The notes under the pieces: generated by a model | What the model was told of the DNA's origin: nothing | The model's input: the letters and a program-made list of their open reading frames with translations, nothing else | Database searches by the model: none | Shown here: positions 7,989 through 16,648 of the stretch, one piece after another | How the letters are laid out: each line of letters begins with the position of its first letter | Numbering within the stretch: position 1 is the first letter of the stretch | Position numbers and translations under genes: made by a program | DNA from: Thermococcus sp. 21S7 | GTDB lineage: Archaea > Methanobacteriota_B > Thermococci > Thermococcales > Thermococcaceae | Reading direction: 5' to 3' | DNA length: 64,000 nt | Assembly: GCF_012027615.1 (NCBI RefSeq) | Contig: NZ_SNUT01000001.1 | Span: 124,001-188,000 of the forward strand

Positions 7989-9545
7989 ATGCGACGGCAG
8001 TACGCAACATTGGCTCTGGTGTTTTTGGTACTTTTTTCGGTAGTGGCCAGCGGCTGTGTAAGCAGCGGCGGTGGCGGCGAAGAAAAGCCAACGACGATAG
8101 TGATAGGAGTCACTGACAAGGTAACGGACCTTGACCCGGCAAACGCCTACGACTTCTACACCTGGGAGGTTCTCAACAACGTCATGGAGGGCCTGGTGAA
8201 ATACAAGCCGGGAACGCTGGAAATCGAGCCGGCTTTAGCCGAGAGCTGGGAGGTCAACGAGGACTCGACCGTTTGGACCTTCCACCTTAGGAAGGACCTT
8301 AAATTCGCTGACGGAACACCTCTAACCGCGAAGGACGTCGTCAGGAGCATCGAGAGGGTAATGACCATCCAGGGCGACCCGTCCTGGCTCGTTACTGACT
8401 TCGTGGACAAGGTTGAAGCGAAAGACGACTACACGGTTGTCTTCTACCTCAAACAGCCAACCGCATACTTCCTGGCCCTCCTCACGACCCCGCCGTACTT
8501 CCCGGTTCACCCGGACTACGCGGCAGACCAGATACAGAGCGACCAGACCGCCGGCGGTGCCGGCCCATATAAGATAACCAAGTGGGTGCGCGATGAGGAG
8601 CTCGTTCTTGAGGCCAACCCGAACTACTACGGCGAGAAGCCCAAGACCGAGAAGATAATCATCAAGTTCTACCGCGATGCCTCGACAATGCGCCTCGCCC
8701 TCCAGAACGGCGAGATAGACATCGCCTGGAGGACTCTCAGGCCCAGCGACATAGACAGCCTGAAGAAGGACGAGAACTTCAACGTCATAGAGGTTCCGGG
8801 TGGATACATCCGCTACATCTGCCTCAACACCAAGAACGACCCGACGAGCAACGTCAAGGTCAGGCAGGCGCTCGCGGCGGCCGTTGACAGGCCGGAGATA
8901 GTGAAGAAGGTATTCATGGGGACAATGGAGCCGCTCTACAGCCTGGTTCCGAACGGAATGTGGAGCCACAAGGACGTCTTCGAGACCGCCTACGGCGACG
9001 GCAACATAGATAAAGCCAAGGCGCTCCTCAGCGAGGCCGGCTACTCCGAGAGCAACCCGCTGGAGATACAGCTCTGGTACACGCCGACCCACTACGGCGA
9101 CACCGAGGCCGACCTCGCCCAGATGCTCAAGGAGCAGTGGGAGAAGACCGGAATGATAAAGGTTACCATCAAGAGCGCCGAATGGGGAACCTACACCGAC
9201 TACGCCAGGAACGGCCAGATGCAGGTCTACCTGCTCGGCTGGTATCCCGACTACCTCGACCCCGATGACTACACCACGCCGTTCCTCAAGAGCGGCGCCA
9301 ACAAGTGGGCCGGAACCGGCTACTCCAACCCGACGATGGACGACCTCTTGAGCCAGGCCCAGAGGCTCAGCGACCAGAACGAGAGGGCGAAGCTCTACGA
9401 GCAGGTCCAGGACATACTCGCCCAGGACGTTCCCTACATACCGCTGATACAGGGCAAGCTCTTCGTGGTGACCCAGAAGAACGTCAAGGGAGTAACCATA
9501 GGACCGGACATGATATTCCGCTACTCGACCCTCTACAAGGAGTGA
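7989..9545 (+). CDS. ABC transporter substrate-binding lipoprotein, family 5 (Dpp/Opp type)
   Basis: The external solute-binding subunit of the operon. It has a lipoprotein signal (LFSVVASGC, modified Cys near residue 23) and a Gly/Ser-rich linker. The SBP_bac_5 fold follows, with LAESWEVNEDSTVWTFHLRK, the GPYKITKW motif, and RQALAAAVDRPEIVKKVFMG. The length of 518 residues is typical. Family members bind peptides, but in Thermococcales and Thermotogales relatives also bind beta-linked oligosaccharides, so the substrate is open. GGTGA precedes the ATG, and a TATA box (GATTTAAATG) lies near 7942-7951. A hairpin follows the stop codon and may raise the level of this subunit relative to the others. 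Confidence 0.9.
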   Translation: MRRQYATLALVFLVLFSVVASGCVSSGGGGEEKPTTIVIGVTDKVTDLDPANAYDFYTWEVLNNVMEGLVKYKPGTLEIEPALAESWEVNEDSTVWTFHLRKDLKFADGTPLTAKDVVRSIERVMTIQGDPSWLVTDFVDKVEAKDDYTVVFYLKQPTAYFLALLTTPPYFPVHPDYAADQIQSDQTAGGAGPYKITKWVRDEELVLEANPNYYGEKPKTEKIIIKFYRDASTMRLALQNGEIDIAWRTLRPSDIDSLKKDENFNVIEVPGGYIRYICLNTKNDPTSNVKVRQALAAAVDRPEIVKKVFMGTMEPLYSLVPNGMWSHKDVFETAYGDGNIDKAKALLSEAGYSESNPLEIQLWYTPTHYGDTEADLAQMLKEQWEKTGMIKVTIKSAEWGTYTDYARNGQMQVYLLGWYPDYLDPDDYTTPFLKSGANKWAGTGYSNPTMDDLLSQAQRLSDQNERAKLYEQVQDILAQDVPYIPLIQGKLFVVTQKNVKGVTIGPDMIFRYSTLYKE

Positions 9546-9566
9546 TTTCCTTCTTTCACTCCTTTT
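9539..9566 (+). terminator. Intra-operon hairpin with T-run
   Basis: GGAGTGA (9539-9545) pairs with TCACTCC (9556-9562) around a ten-base pyrimidine loop and is followed by TTTT. It spans the stop codon of the binding-protein gene. It could be a partial terminator or a 3' stabiliser that makes the binding protein more abundant than the permeases. Confidence 0.6.
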
Positions 9567-9592
9567 GTCTCAATTAAGGAAGGGGTGATAAC

Positions 9593-10612
9593 GTGGCCAG
9601 GGGACTCGGTCAGTATATAATAATCAGGGCGCTCATGATAATTCCGACGATCCTCATCCTCTACACCCTCGTGTTCTTCTTCCTGAGAATCCTCCCCGGA
9701 AACCCGGTTATGGCCGTCGTCGGAACGAAGAACATTCCCCCGGAGCAGCTGGAGCACCTCATGCAGATGGCTGGGCTCGACAAGCCCCTCTACGTCCAGT
9801 ACTTCGACTACCTCAAGGGCGTCCTCCACGGCGATTTCGGGGTTACGCTGGCGTTCCCGATGGGGAAACCCGTGTGGGACTACATAGCCCAGCGCTTCCC
9901 GGCAACGCTTGAGCTCGCCCTCTGGGCCTTCACCGTCAGCGTGCTCCTGGGCCTCCTGACCGGAGTGATAGGGGCCACCAGGAAGGGGACGAAGACCGAC
10001 AGTGCCATGAGGGTCTACAGCATAATCGCCTACACGCTCTTCATACCCTGGTTCGGCATGATGCTCCAGTACCTCTTCGGAATCCACCTGCACTGGCTGC
10101 CCACTTCGGGCAGGCTCGATCCGGGGGTCAACCTCCACACGGTAACTGGCCTCTACGTCCTGGACAGCATCATTACCGGGAACTGGGACGCGCTGGTGAG
10201 CTCGGTGAGGCACCTTATCCTGCCGGCGCTCACCCTCGGAATCGTCCTCAGCGGAGCGTACACGAGGCTCGTTAGGAACAACATGGTTGACGTCCTCAGC
10301 CAGGACTTCATAAGGGCCTACCACGCGAGGGGCGTCGCCGACAGGAAGGTCATGTGGTACGCGCTGAAGAACGCCTTCATACCGGTCGTTACCCTCATGG
10401 GACTCCAGTTCGCCATCCTCCTCGGCGGTGCGGTTCTTACCGAGACGACCTTCAGCTGGCCGGGAATGGGAACGTTCCTCGTGGACAGGATAGACTACCG
10501 CGACTACAACGCCATCCAGGGTGCGGTGATATTCTTCGCCTTCTTCGTCGGGGTCATCAGCCTCATAGTGGACATAGTCTACGCGCTGCTCGACCCGAGG
10601 GTGAAGTACTGA
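9593..10612 (+). CDS. ABC transporter permease, DppB type
   Basis: The first membrane subunit of the oligopeptide-type transporter has six predicted helices and 339 residues. The N-terminal segment (YIIIRALMIIPTILILYTLV) and FFLRILPGNP are typical of DppB/OppB. The cytoplasmic EAA loop is present in the region ARGVADRKVMWYALKNAFIPV, which docks to the ATPases. The end, LLDPRVKY, is the conserved C-terminus. The GTG start is supported by GGGGTGATAAC immediately upstream. It sits 47 bases after the binding-protein gene. Confidence 0.92.
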   Translation: MARGLGQYIIIRALMIIPTILILYTLVFFFLRILPGNPVMAVVGTKNIPPEQLEHLMQMAGLDKPLYVQYFDYLKGVLHGDFGVTLAFPMGKPVWDYIAQRFPATLELALWAFTVSVLLGLLTGVIGATRKGTKTDSAMRVYSIIAYTLFIPWFGMMLQYLFGIHLHWLPTSGRLDPGVNLHTVTGLYVLDSIITGNWDALVSSVRHLILPALTLGIVLSGAYTRLVRNNMVDVLSQDFIRAYHARGVADRKVMWYALKNAFIPVVTLMGLQFAILLGGAVLTETTFSWPGMGTFLVDRIDYRDYNAIQGAVIFFAFFVGVISLIVDIVYALLDPRVKY

Positions 10613-10622
10613 GGTGGTGGAG

Positions 10623-11471
10623 ATGGAGATAGCAGGAAAACTTACCGAGTTCGTCTTCGGGAAGAAGCCCGGCAGGGGCATGCTCATCTTCGGCATAATC
10701 ATCGTCCTCATAGTGGTCATAATGGCGGTCTTCGCCCCATGGATAGCCCCCTACGACCCGACTCAGAGCAGCGACGACGTCTTCGCCCCGCCCAGCCCGG
10801 ACCACCTCATGGGAACCAACAGGCTCGGCCAGGACATGTTCTCAAGGATAGTCTGGGGCTCAAGGGTCGTCCTCTACGTCGTATTCATAGCGACGCTGCT
10901 CTCGATGGCGATAGGAATTCCCCTCGGACTGCTCTCCGGCTACCACGGTGGAAAAATCGACAGAACGCTGAGCGTGATAATGGACAGCATCTACGCGTTC
11001 CCCGCTTTGATCCTCGCGATGGTCATCGCGGTGGTTCTGGGCCCGAGTCCGATAAACACGGCCATAGCGATAAGCTTCGTCTACGTGCCGACCTACTTCA
11101 GGATGGTTCGCGGGCAGACCCTCAGCTTCACCGGCCAGCTCTTCGTTGAGGCGGCCCACGCGATAGGCGCAAGGGACAAGGAGGTCATGTTCAAGTACAT
11201 CCTGCCCAACCTCGCACCGACCATACTCGTCGTCTTCACCCTCAGCGTCGCAGATGCCATACTGACGGAGGCCGGCCTGAGCTTCCTGGGACTGTCGGTA
11301 ACGCCGCCGACGCCCGACTGGGGATACGACCTGCGCGTCGGCCAGCCGTTCCTGCTCGACGGCTACTGGTGGCTGGTCTTCTTCCCGGGAATAATGATAA
11401 TGCTCCTGGCCATGGCCTTCGCGCTGATAGGAGAGGCCCTCAGCGAGAGGCTCTCCCTTGGAACGAGGTGA
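10623..11471 (+). CDS. ABC transporter permease, DppC type
   Basis: The second membrane subunit has 283 residues. An N-terminal helix (LIFGIIIVLIVVIMAVFAPW) is followed by IAPYDPTQ and the DppC hallmark HLMGTNRLGQDMFSRIVWG. The EAA loop appears as AHAIGARDKEVMFKYILPN. The C-terminal half carries AGLSFLGLSVTPPTPDWG, also typical. I chose the ATG at 10623 because GGTGGTGG precedes it; upstream GTG codons at 10614 and 10617 are part of that ribosome-binding site. It follows dppB after ten bases. Confidence 0.92.
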   Translation: MEIAGKLTEFVFGKKPGRGMLIFGIIIVLIVVIMAVFAPWIAPYDPTQSSDDVFAPPSPDHLMGTNRLGQDMFSRIVWGSRVVLYVVFIATLLSMAIGIPLGLLSGYHGGKIDRTLSVIMDSIYAFPALILAMVIAVVLGPSPINTAIAISFVYVPTYFRMVRGQTLSFTGQLFVEAAHAIGARDKEVMFKYILPNLAPTILVVFTLSVADAILTEAGLSFLGLSVTPPTPDWGYDLRVGQPFLLDGYWWLVFFPGIMIMLLAMAFALIGEALSERLSLGTR

Positions 11472-11476
11472 TGTGA

Positions 11477-12448
11477 ATGCTGCTGGAAGTCAAAAACCTT
11501 AGCATCTACTACTACACCCTCGCTGGGGTCGTCAAAGGGGCCGAGAACGTGACGTTCAGCATAGGCAGGGGAGAATGGGTCACCTTCGTCGGGGAGAGCG
11601 GAAGCGGGAAATCCACGGTCGCGCACGCGATAATGAACATCGTCCCGTCGCCGGGGAAGATAGTCTCTGGCGAAGTCATCTTCGAGGGAAAGGACCTGCT
11701 GAAGGTGGGCAAGGAGGAACTGAGGAAGATCCGCGGAAAGGATATCAGCATGATATTCCAGGACCCCATGACCAGCCTCGACCCCCTCAGAAAAGTCGGC
11801 GACCAGATGGTCGAGGTCATGACCGTCCACGGTGTCCCGGAGGATGAGGCGAGGGAGAGGGCGAAGGAGCTCCTTGAGAAGGTCAACCTTCCGCCCGACA
11901 GGCTCGACTACTACCCCCACCAGCTCAGCGGCGGCCAGAGGCAGAGGATAAGCATAGCGATGGCGATGGCCTTCAACCCGAAGCTCCTCATCGCGGACGA
12001 GCCGACGACCGCTCTGGACGTTATCGTGCAGGACTCCATAATGGACCTCATAGACGCCCTCAAGGCTGAGGGAACGAGCATCTACTTCGTTACCCACGAT
12101 ATCTCGCTTGCAGCCGAGAGGAGCGACAAGATAGCCGTCATGTACGCGGGGAAGCTCGTCGAGTTCGGAACCGTCGAGCAGATAGTCGAGAACCCGCTCC
12201 ATCCGTACACGAAGGCGCTCATCGAGGCGGTTCCAGACCTCTGGAAGGAGAGCGAGGTCAGGGCGATTCCGGGATACCCACCCGACCTGAGGAACCCGCC
12301 CAAAGGCTGCCGGTTCCACCCGAGGTGCCCGGTTTTCAAGGAGCGCTCGACGCTTAAGGGTCTCTGCGACGCGGTCGAGCCAGGGATGATAGAGTACGAG
12401 AAGGGTCACTTCGTGGCCTGCCATCTCTACGGGGGTGCGGGGGAATGA
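11477..12448 (+). CDS. ABC transporter ATPase, DppD type
   Basis: The first ATPase subunit has 323 residues. It carries Walker A (GESGSGKST), a Q-loop (MIFQDPMTSLDPL), the signature LSGGQRQRISIAMAM, Walker B (LLIADEPTTALDV) and the switch His in YFVTHDIS. The C-terminal oligopeptide-transporter extension contains GCRFHPRCP and further Cys residues, which form a 4Fe-4S site in relatives. GAGGTGATG precedes the ATG. Its stop overlaps the next start (ATGA). Confidence 0.93.
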   Translation: MLLEVKNLSIYYYTLAGVVKGAENVTFSIGRGEWVTFVGESGSGKSTVAHAIMNIVPSPGKIVSGEVIFEGKDLLKVGKEELRKIRGKDISMIFQDPMTSLDPLRKVGDQMVEVMTVHGVPEDEARERAKELLEKVNLPPDRLDYYPHQLSGGQRQRISIAMAMAFNPKLLIADEPTTALDVIVQDSIMDLIDALKAEGTSIYFVTHDISLAAERSDKIAVMYAGKLVEFGTVEQIVENPLHPYTKALIEAVPDLWKESEVRAIPGYPPDLRNPPKGCRFHPRCPVFKERSTLKGLCDAVEPGMIEYEKGHFVACHLYGGAGE

Positions 12449-13434
12449 GCGAGCCACTGCTTCGCGTCGAGAATCTGAAGAAGTACTTCCCTATCAGGAG
12501 GAACATCCTGGAGGTTCTCAGGAAGGAGCCGCCGCGCTACGTCAAGGCAGTCGACGGCATCAGTTTCGAGATAGACAGAGGAGAGGTTCTGGCGCTCATC
12601 GGCGAGAGCGGGTGCGGTAAAACGACCGCCGGGAGGACCGTTTTGAGGCTTATAGAGCCCACTGACGGCAAGATAATCTTCGACGGGACGGATATAACGG
12701 AGCTCTCCCGCGAGGAGATGAGGCCCTTCAGGCGGAGGATGCAGATAATCTTCCAGGACCCCTACGCCAGCCTGAGCCCCAGGATGAAGATTGGCGATGC
12801 GATAGCCCATCCGCTCCTCGTGCATGGGATAGCCGAGAAGGAGGAGGCGAAGGAGATAGCCCTCAGAATGCTGAAGCGCGTCGGCCTGACCCCGGAGGAC
12901 GAGTTCTACGACCGCTATCCCCACCATCTGAGCGGCGGCCAGAGGCAGCGCGTTGTGATAGCGAGGGCGATGGTCCTGAAGCCGGAGTTCGTGGTGGCGG
13001 ACGAAGCGGTCTCGATGATAGACGTCTCCATGCGCGCCTCAATCCTTGAGCTCCTTGAGTCCTTCAGGGAGGAGTACAACCTCAGCCAGCTCTTCATAAC
13101 CCACGACATAGCGGTCGGCAAGCTCATAGCGGACAGGATAGCGGTGATGTACCTCGGCAAGATAGTCGAAATCGGCCCGACCGATGAGGTCCTGAAGAAC
13201 CCGGCGCACCCGTACACGATGGCCCTCATCCATGCGGTTCCATCGATAGCGCGCAGGAAGAAGGAGAAGAAGCTCAAGATAACCGGGGAAGTCCCCAACG
13301 CCGCCAATCCGCCGAGCGGGTGCCGCTTCCACCCGAGGTGTCCGTTTTCGAGCGAGACCTGCACGGCCCACGAGCCGGAGCTGGTGGAGATAAGCCACAA
13401 CCACTTCGTTGCCTGCCACCATCCGCTTCACTAG
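12445..13434 (+). CDS. ABC transporter ATPase, DppF type
   Basis: The second ATPase, 329 residues, closes the operon. Walker A is GESGCGKTT, the Q-loop is IIFQDPYASLSP, the signature is LSGGQRQRVVIARAM, and Walker B is FVVADEAVSMIDV. The usual Pro-Thr after Walker B is AVSM here, as in other OppF proteins. The C-terminal GCRFHPRCPF Cys cluster is present. Translation is coupled to dppD by a four-base overlap. Its end overlaps the convergent Mut7-C gene by the palindrome CTAG, which gives both genes their stop codon. Confidence 0.93.
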   Translation: MSEPLLRVENLKKYFPIRRNILEVLRKEPPRYVKAVDGISFEIDRGEVLALIGESGCGKTTAGRTVLRLIEPTDGKIIFDGTDITELSREEMRPFRRRMQIIFQDPYASLSPRMKIGDAIAHPLLVHGIAEKEEAKEIALRMLKRVGLTPEDEFYDRYPHHLSGGQRQRVVIARAMVLKPEFVVADEAVSMIDVSMRASILELLESFREEYNLSQLFITHDIAVGKLIADRIAVMYLGKIVEIGPTDEVLKNPAHPYTMALIHAVPSIARRKKEKKLKITGEVPNAANPPSGCRFHPRCPFSSETCTAHEPELVEISHNHFVACHHPLH

Positions 13435-13895
13435 CTTTCTTTTCTTAATTTCCGGTCTATCTTCAGCATTTCCTGCCACTGCCTTCCCGGCCAGTAGATT
13501 TGACCGCAGTTCTCACAGACGTAGAACTCGTCATAGCGCTCGTAGACTGCTCTGGGAACCCGGTCCCTAACCTCTTCCTTCTGGACTGGCCTTATCAGCC
13601 CGTTGCATTTGGGACAGCGTGCGCTGGCCGGAAAAAGCTCCCTGAACTCTAGGCCAAAACGCCTGAGTTCCTCGACCTGCCCCTCAAGGGAGTTCGAGTT
13701 CAGCAGGATTGATTCAACCCCGAACTTCTCCGCCCTCTTTGCGAGGCCCGAGTCCCTGGTCAGGAGAACCCGGTTCTCGGCCAGGGCAACCCGGAGTATC
13801 TCGTCGTCGTCCTCAACGCCGTAGAGCGTATCGTAGCCGTACAGCCTGAGCCATCTCGCGAGCCGGCCGAGCATCATATCAGCTATGAACCTCAT
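13431..13895 (-). CDS. Mut7-C RNase domain protein (PIN-like plus zinc ribbon)
   Basis: A 154-residue protein of the Mut7-C (DUF82) family. Residues 1-80 are a PIN-like nuclease core: FIADMMLGRLARWLRLYGYD, then VLLTRDSGLAKRA. The second half is a zinc ribbon with CPKCN and CENCGQIYW. The family is predicted to cleave RNA. No Shine-Dalgarno sequence precedes the ATG. The palindromic TATA box at 13916-13925 is centred 25.5 bases upstream, so the message is probably leaderless. It diverges from the MBL-fold gene. Confidence 0.85.
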   Translation of the reverse strand: MRFIADMMLGRLARWLRLYGYDTLYGVEDDDEILRVALAENRVLLTRDSGLAKRAEKFGVESILLNSNSLEGQVEELRRFGLEFRELFPASARCPKCNGLIRPVQKEEVRDRVPRAVYERYDEFYVCENCGQIYWPGRQWQEMLKIDRKLRKES

Positions 13896-13915
13896 GTTCG
13901 GGAGTTGGCGGCAAT

Positions 13916-13925
13916 CCTTATAAGG
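13916..13925. promoter_or_regulatory. Perfectly palindromic TATA box, CCTTATAAGG
   Basis: This ten-base palindrome is the only TATA-like element in a 64-base divergent spacer. It is centred 25.5 bases from the minus-strand ATG and 39.5 bases from the plus-strand TTG. This is the mirror image of the arrangement at 2664-2670. Confidence 0.6.
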
Positions 13926-13959
13926 GAACTATTTCACAGCCATGAAATAGGTGGTGGGT

Positions 13960-14709
13960 TTGATAGTCTACTTCATCGGCACCGGCGGGAGCGAGGGAAT
14001 TCCGGCGCACCTCTGCACCTGCTCTACATGCAGCGAGGCGAGAAAGCTCGGCTTCGCCCAGAGGAGGCCTTCAACACTCGCAGTTGTCACAGACAACAAA
14101 AAGGCCGTCCTCTTCGACGTAGGCACCGACATAAGGGACTTCCTTAACGTTCCCCTGGAGGCTATTTTCCTGACCCACTGGCACCACGACCACATCTACG
14201 GCCTCTACAAGCTCAGATGGATGGCCAAGGAGACCGTCCTCTACGCGCCGGAGGGGCACGCCGATGCCCTAATCCTGCGCGAGCCCAAGAACCTCCAGCC
14301 GAGAGCGATAAAACCCGGAGATACCGTTGAACTTGATACCCTTAAAATCACCGCGTTCCGGCTCAACCATCAGGTTGAGACCCTCGGATACCTCATCGAG
14401 GAGGACGGAAAGAGCGTTGCCCTCCTCTACGATACTAAAGGCCTCCCCGGGGAGACGTGGGGGCTCCTCGGGGAGAAGGCCCCGCTCAGGCTGGCGATAG
14501 TTGACGCAACGTATCCCCCGGGAACCGACGACCCCTATCACAACAACGTTGATGAGGCGGCGGAGATAGGGCTTAAGCTTGCTGAAAGAACCGTCCTCAG
14601 CCACATCTCCCATAAGAACCTGCCCTTCCTTGAGCTGACCGAATACGTGAGGAAGAAGTGGGGGAACAGAGTCCTGGTAGCATACGACGGCATGGTGTTC
14701 TACGTCTAA
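13960..14709 (+). CDS. MBL-fold metal-dependent hydrolase, PhnP-like
   Basis: A 249-residue metallo-beta-lactamase fold protein. The N-terminus has GTGGSEGIPAHLCTCSTC, a Cys cluster seen in PhnP-like phosphodiesterases. The metal-binding motif is FLTHWHHDHIYG; later ligands are in FRLNHQ, LLYDTKG and LSHISHKN. PhnP relatives cleave cyclic phosphodiesters, but the true substrate is unknown. I chose the TTG at 13960 because GGTGG lies five bases upstream and the family begins with MIVYFIGTGG. In-frame GTG codons at 13951 and 13954 belong to the ribosome-binding site. Confidence 0.85.
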   Translation: MIVYFIGTGGSEGIPAHLCTCSTCSEARKLGFAQRRPSTLAVVTDNKKAVLFDVGTDIRDFLNVPLEAIFLTHWHHDHIYGLYKLRWMAKETVLYAPEGHADALILREPKNLQPRAIKPGDTVELDTLKITAFRLNHQVETLGYLIEEDGKSVALLYDTKGLPGETWGLLGEKAPLRLAIVDATYPPGTDDPYHNNVDEAAEIGLKLAERTVLSHISHKNLPFLELTEYVRKKWGNRVLVAYDGMVFYV

Positions 14710-14750
14710 ACGTTTTTATCCGTTTCCGCCCAAAAGAAACCGGTGATGCC

Positions 14751-15314
14751 ATGCGCGTTCTTGAGCTGGCGAAGAGGAGAAAGACCGTGAGGCAGTTCCT
14801 CACTGAGAAACCGCCAAAGGAAGATTTAATGAAGGCCATCAAAGCCGCCAAGGAAGCACCGAGCGGTATGAACGCCCAGCCCTGGAAGTTCGTGGTTGTG
14901 GACGACGACTGGCTCAAGGGCAAGATAAGGGAGCTCTGCGAGGAGGAAGAGGAGAAGTTCTACGCAAGGACGAAGGGCGACCTGATGGCATGGCTGAACG
15001 CCAAGGGCTTTAAGCCCGAGAAGCCCTTCCTCAGCGAAGCCCCGTATCTAGTCCTCGTGTTTGGACACACGAAGGCGCCGTACTGGCTTCAATCAACCTG
15101 GATAGCGGTCGGCTACCTTCTCCTTGCGCTCGAAGAGCTCGGCCTTGGAACCGTCACATACACGCCCCCGAACCCCAAACCCATCGAGGAGCTGTTGAAC
15201 GCACCAAAAGACTACAAGCTTCAGACGATTCTGCCCGTTGGCTATCCGGCAGACCCGAAGCCGAAGTACGAGAGGAGAAAGCTCGAAGAGGTGGTGAGCT
15301 TCAACGGCTTCTGA
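14751..15314 (+). CDS. Nitroreductase family flavoprotein
   Basis: A 187-residue FMN-binding oxidoreductase of the nitroreductase fold. Family motifs: the N-terminal RRKTVRQF for FMN phosphate contact, EAPSGMNAQPWKFVVV for flavin contact, and the late helix WIAVGYLLLALEELGLGTV. The end, LQTILPVGYPADPKPKYERR, is also typical. Family members reduce nitro compounds, quinones or flavins with NAD(P)H; the physiological substrate is unknown. GGTGATG precedes the ATG, and a TATA-like TTTTTATCC lies near 14712. The last 14 bases overlap the convergent phosphatase gene. Confidence 0.85.
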   Translation: MRVLELAKRRKTVRQFLTEKPPKEDLMKAIKAAKEAPSGMNAQPWKFVVVDDDWLKGKIRELCEEEEEKFYARTKGDLMAWLNAKGFKPEKPFLSEAPYLVLVFGHTKAPYWLQSTWIAVGYLLLALEELGLGTVTYTPPNPKPIEELLNAPKDYKLQTILPVGYPADPKPKYERRKLEEVVSFNGF

Positions 15315-15753
15315 AGAGCTTTTCCAGTTCTTTTAAAACCCCTATCTGCTCATCCACCTCAACCGCACCGGGTCGTACCCTGCGAACCCTTCTCAGGGCG
15401 TCCCGCAGCGGGATGCCTTCCGAGTACATCACCCATCCAACTGCCACCGTTCCGCTCCTCCCGAGGCCGCCCATGCAGTGAATCAGAACCCTTTTGCCCT
15501 CCTCAACCCTCGCTTCGATCCAGCGGAGGATTTCGAGAAGCTGTTCTAAAGCCGGGGCCGAGAAATCCCGGACCGGACTGTGGAAAACCTCAACGCCCCG
15601 TTTCTGCCATTCATCCAGGCTGTAGGGAAGCTCAAACTCCTCAACGAGCACCACCACCGCACCGAACGTTTCGGCGACTTCGTCTATTTCACTCCCCGTC
15701 GGCATCCTCGAAAAGGCAACGTTATCGTCGATGAACTTGGCCGAGCGCCACAT
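15301..15753 (-). CDS. Dual-specificity protein phosphatase family
   Basis: A 150-residue cysteine phosphatase. The P-loop is HCMGGLGRSG (Cys-x5-Arg). The general acid is probably Asp in SPVRDFSAP. The following helix with RDALRRVRRVRPGAVE is typical of archaeal small dual-specificity enzymes. These hydrolyse phospho-Tyr and phospho-Ser/Thr, and some act on RNA 5' ends. GGGGGTGGTAGC precedes the ATG, and a TATA-like GGTTTATTTG lies about 45 bases upstream. Confidence 0.85.
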   Translation of the reverse strand: MWRSAKFIDDNVAFSRMPTGSEIDEVAETFGAVVVLVEEFELPYSLDEWQKRGVEVFHSPVRDFSAPALEQLLEILRWIEARVEEGKRVLIHCMGGLGRSGTVAVGWVMYSEGIPLRDALRRVRRVRPGAVEVDEQIGVLKELEKLFRSR

Positions 15754-15895
15754 GCTACCACCCCCTTACACTCCGGAACTTTTCAAATAAACCTTTTGAC
15801 GAAGCACCCGTTTTGCATGGCCGGATGAACCAAAAGGTATTTATGAACTTTGGGTAAGATTATTCTGAGGACACCCCAAACGCGGAGGGATGTGG

Positions 15896-16636
15896 ATGAG
15901 AAGGCTTTATGCGGTCGCTGTGCTGGCCATTATTGTATCCGGAATTATAGCCGCGGGCTGCATCGGAACAAGCGAAACCTCAACGACCTCCACCGAAAGT
16001 CCGGCGCCAACCAACACCGTTCCAATCGTGGCGGACTCAAACGGCGATGTGAACACCAATGATCTCCAGTCATATATAGACTCCCTCCCCGCGGAACAGC
16101 TGACTGACGCAGAAAAAGAGGGACTTCTGTACATGGTGGAGGAGGAGAAGCTCGCCCACGACGTTTATACCAAGCTCTACGAGAAGTGGGGACTCCAGAT
16201 ATTCAGCAACATAGCCAAGAGCGAGACCACCCACGTGGAGTCAGTGAGGGCGTTGCTCAAAAAGTACAATCTAACCGACCCGACCGCCAGCGAGGGCATC
16301 GGCGAATTCCAGAACGAGGAGCTTCAGGCCCTCTACGACCAGCTCATGGAGATGGGCATGAAGAGCGAGGTCGATGCACTCAAGGTTGGCGCACTGATAG
16401 AGGAAACTGACATAAAGGACCTCCAGGAATGGATTTCCCGGACGAACAAGGTGGACATCATAACCGTCTACGAAAACCTCATGATGGGGAGCAGGAACCA
16501 CCTCAGGTCGTTTGTGAGCCAGCTGAAGAACAGGGGAGTAACCTACGAGCCGCAGGTTCTCCCCAAGGACGAGTACGAGGCGATAATCAGCAGTCCGATG
16601 GAGACAGGAGGACAGGGAAAAGGCAACGGCCCGTGA
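15896..16636 (+). CDS. DUF2202 lipoprotein, copy 1
   Basis: An exported lipoprotein with a ferritin-like DUF2202 domain. The signal ends at GIIAAGC (lipobox). A Ser/Thr/Pro-rich linker of about 40 residues leads to the domain, which begins with YMVEEEKLAHDVY. The acidic and His residues of the helical bundle follow (EEEKLAHD, ETTHVESV, DVDAL-like helices). Copy 2 at 19863 shares the core and the end GVTYEPQVLPKDEYEAI. The function is unknown; metal or peroxide handling at the cell surface is a guess from the fold. I chose the ATG at 15896 because GGAGGG lies six bases upstream. TATTTATG near 15838 may be the promoter. Confidence 0.8.
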   Translation: MRRLYAVAVLAIIVSGIIAAGCIGTSETSTTSTESPAPTNTVPIVADSNGDVNTNDLQSYIDSLPAEQLTDAEKEGLLYMVEEEKLAHDVYTKLYEKWGLQIFSNIAKSETTHVESVRALLKKYNLTDPTASEGIGEFQNEELQALYDQLMEMGMKSEVDALKVGALIEETDIKDLQEWISRTNKVDIITVYENLMMGSRNHLRSFVSQLKNRGVTYEPQVLPKDEYEAIISSPMETGGQGKGNGP

Positions 16637-16648
16637 AGCCATTAAACC

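Noticed and set aside
9533-10720. 395-codon minus-strand open frame opposite the DppB gene
   Set aside because: It is a shadow of the permease gene, without any recognisable family.
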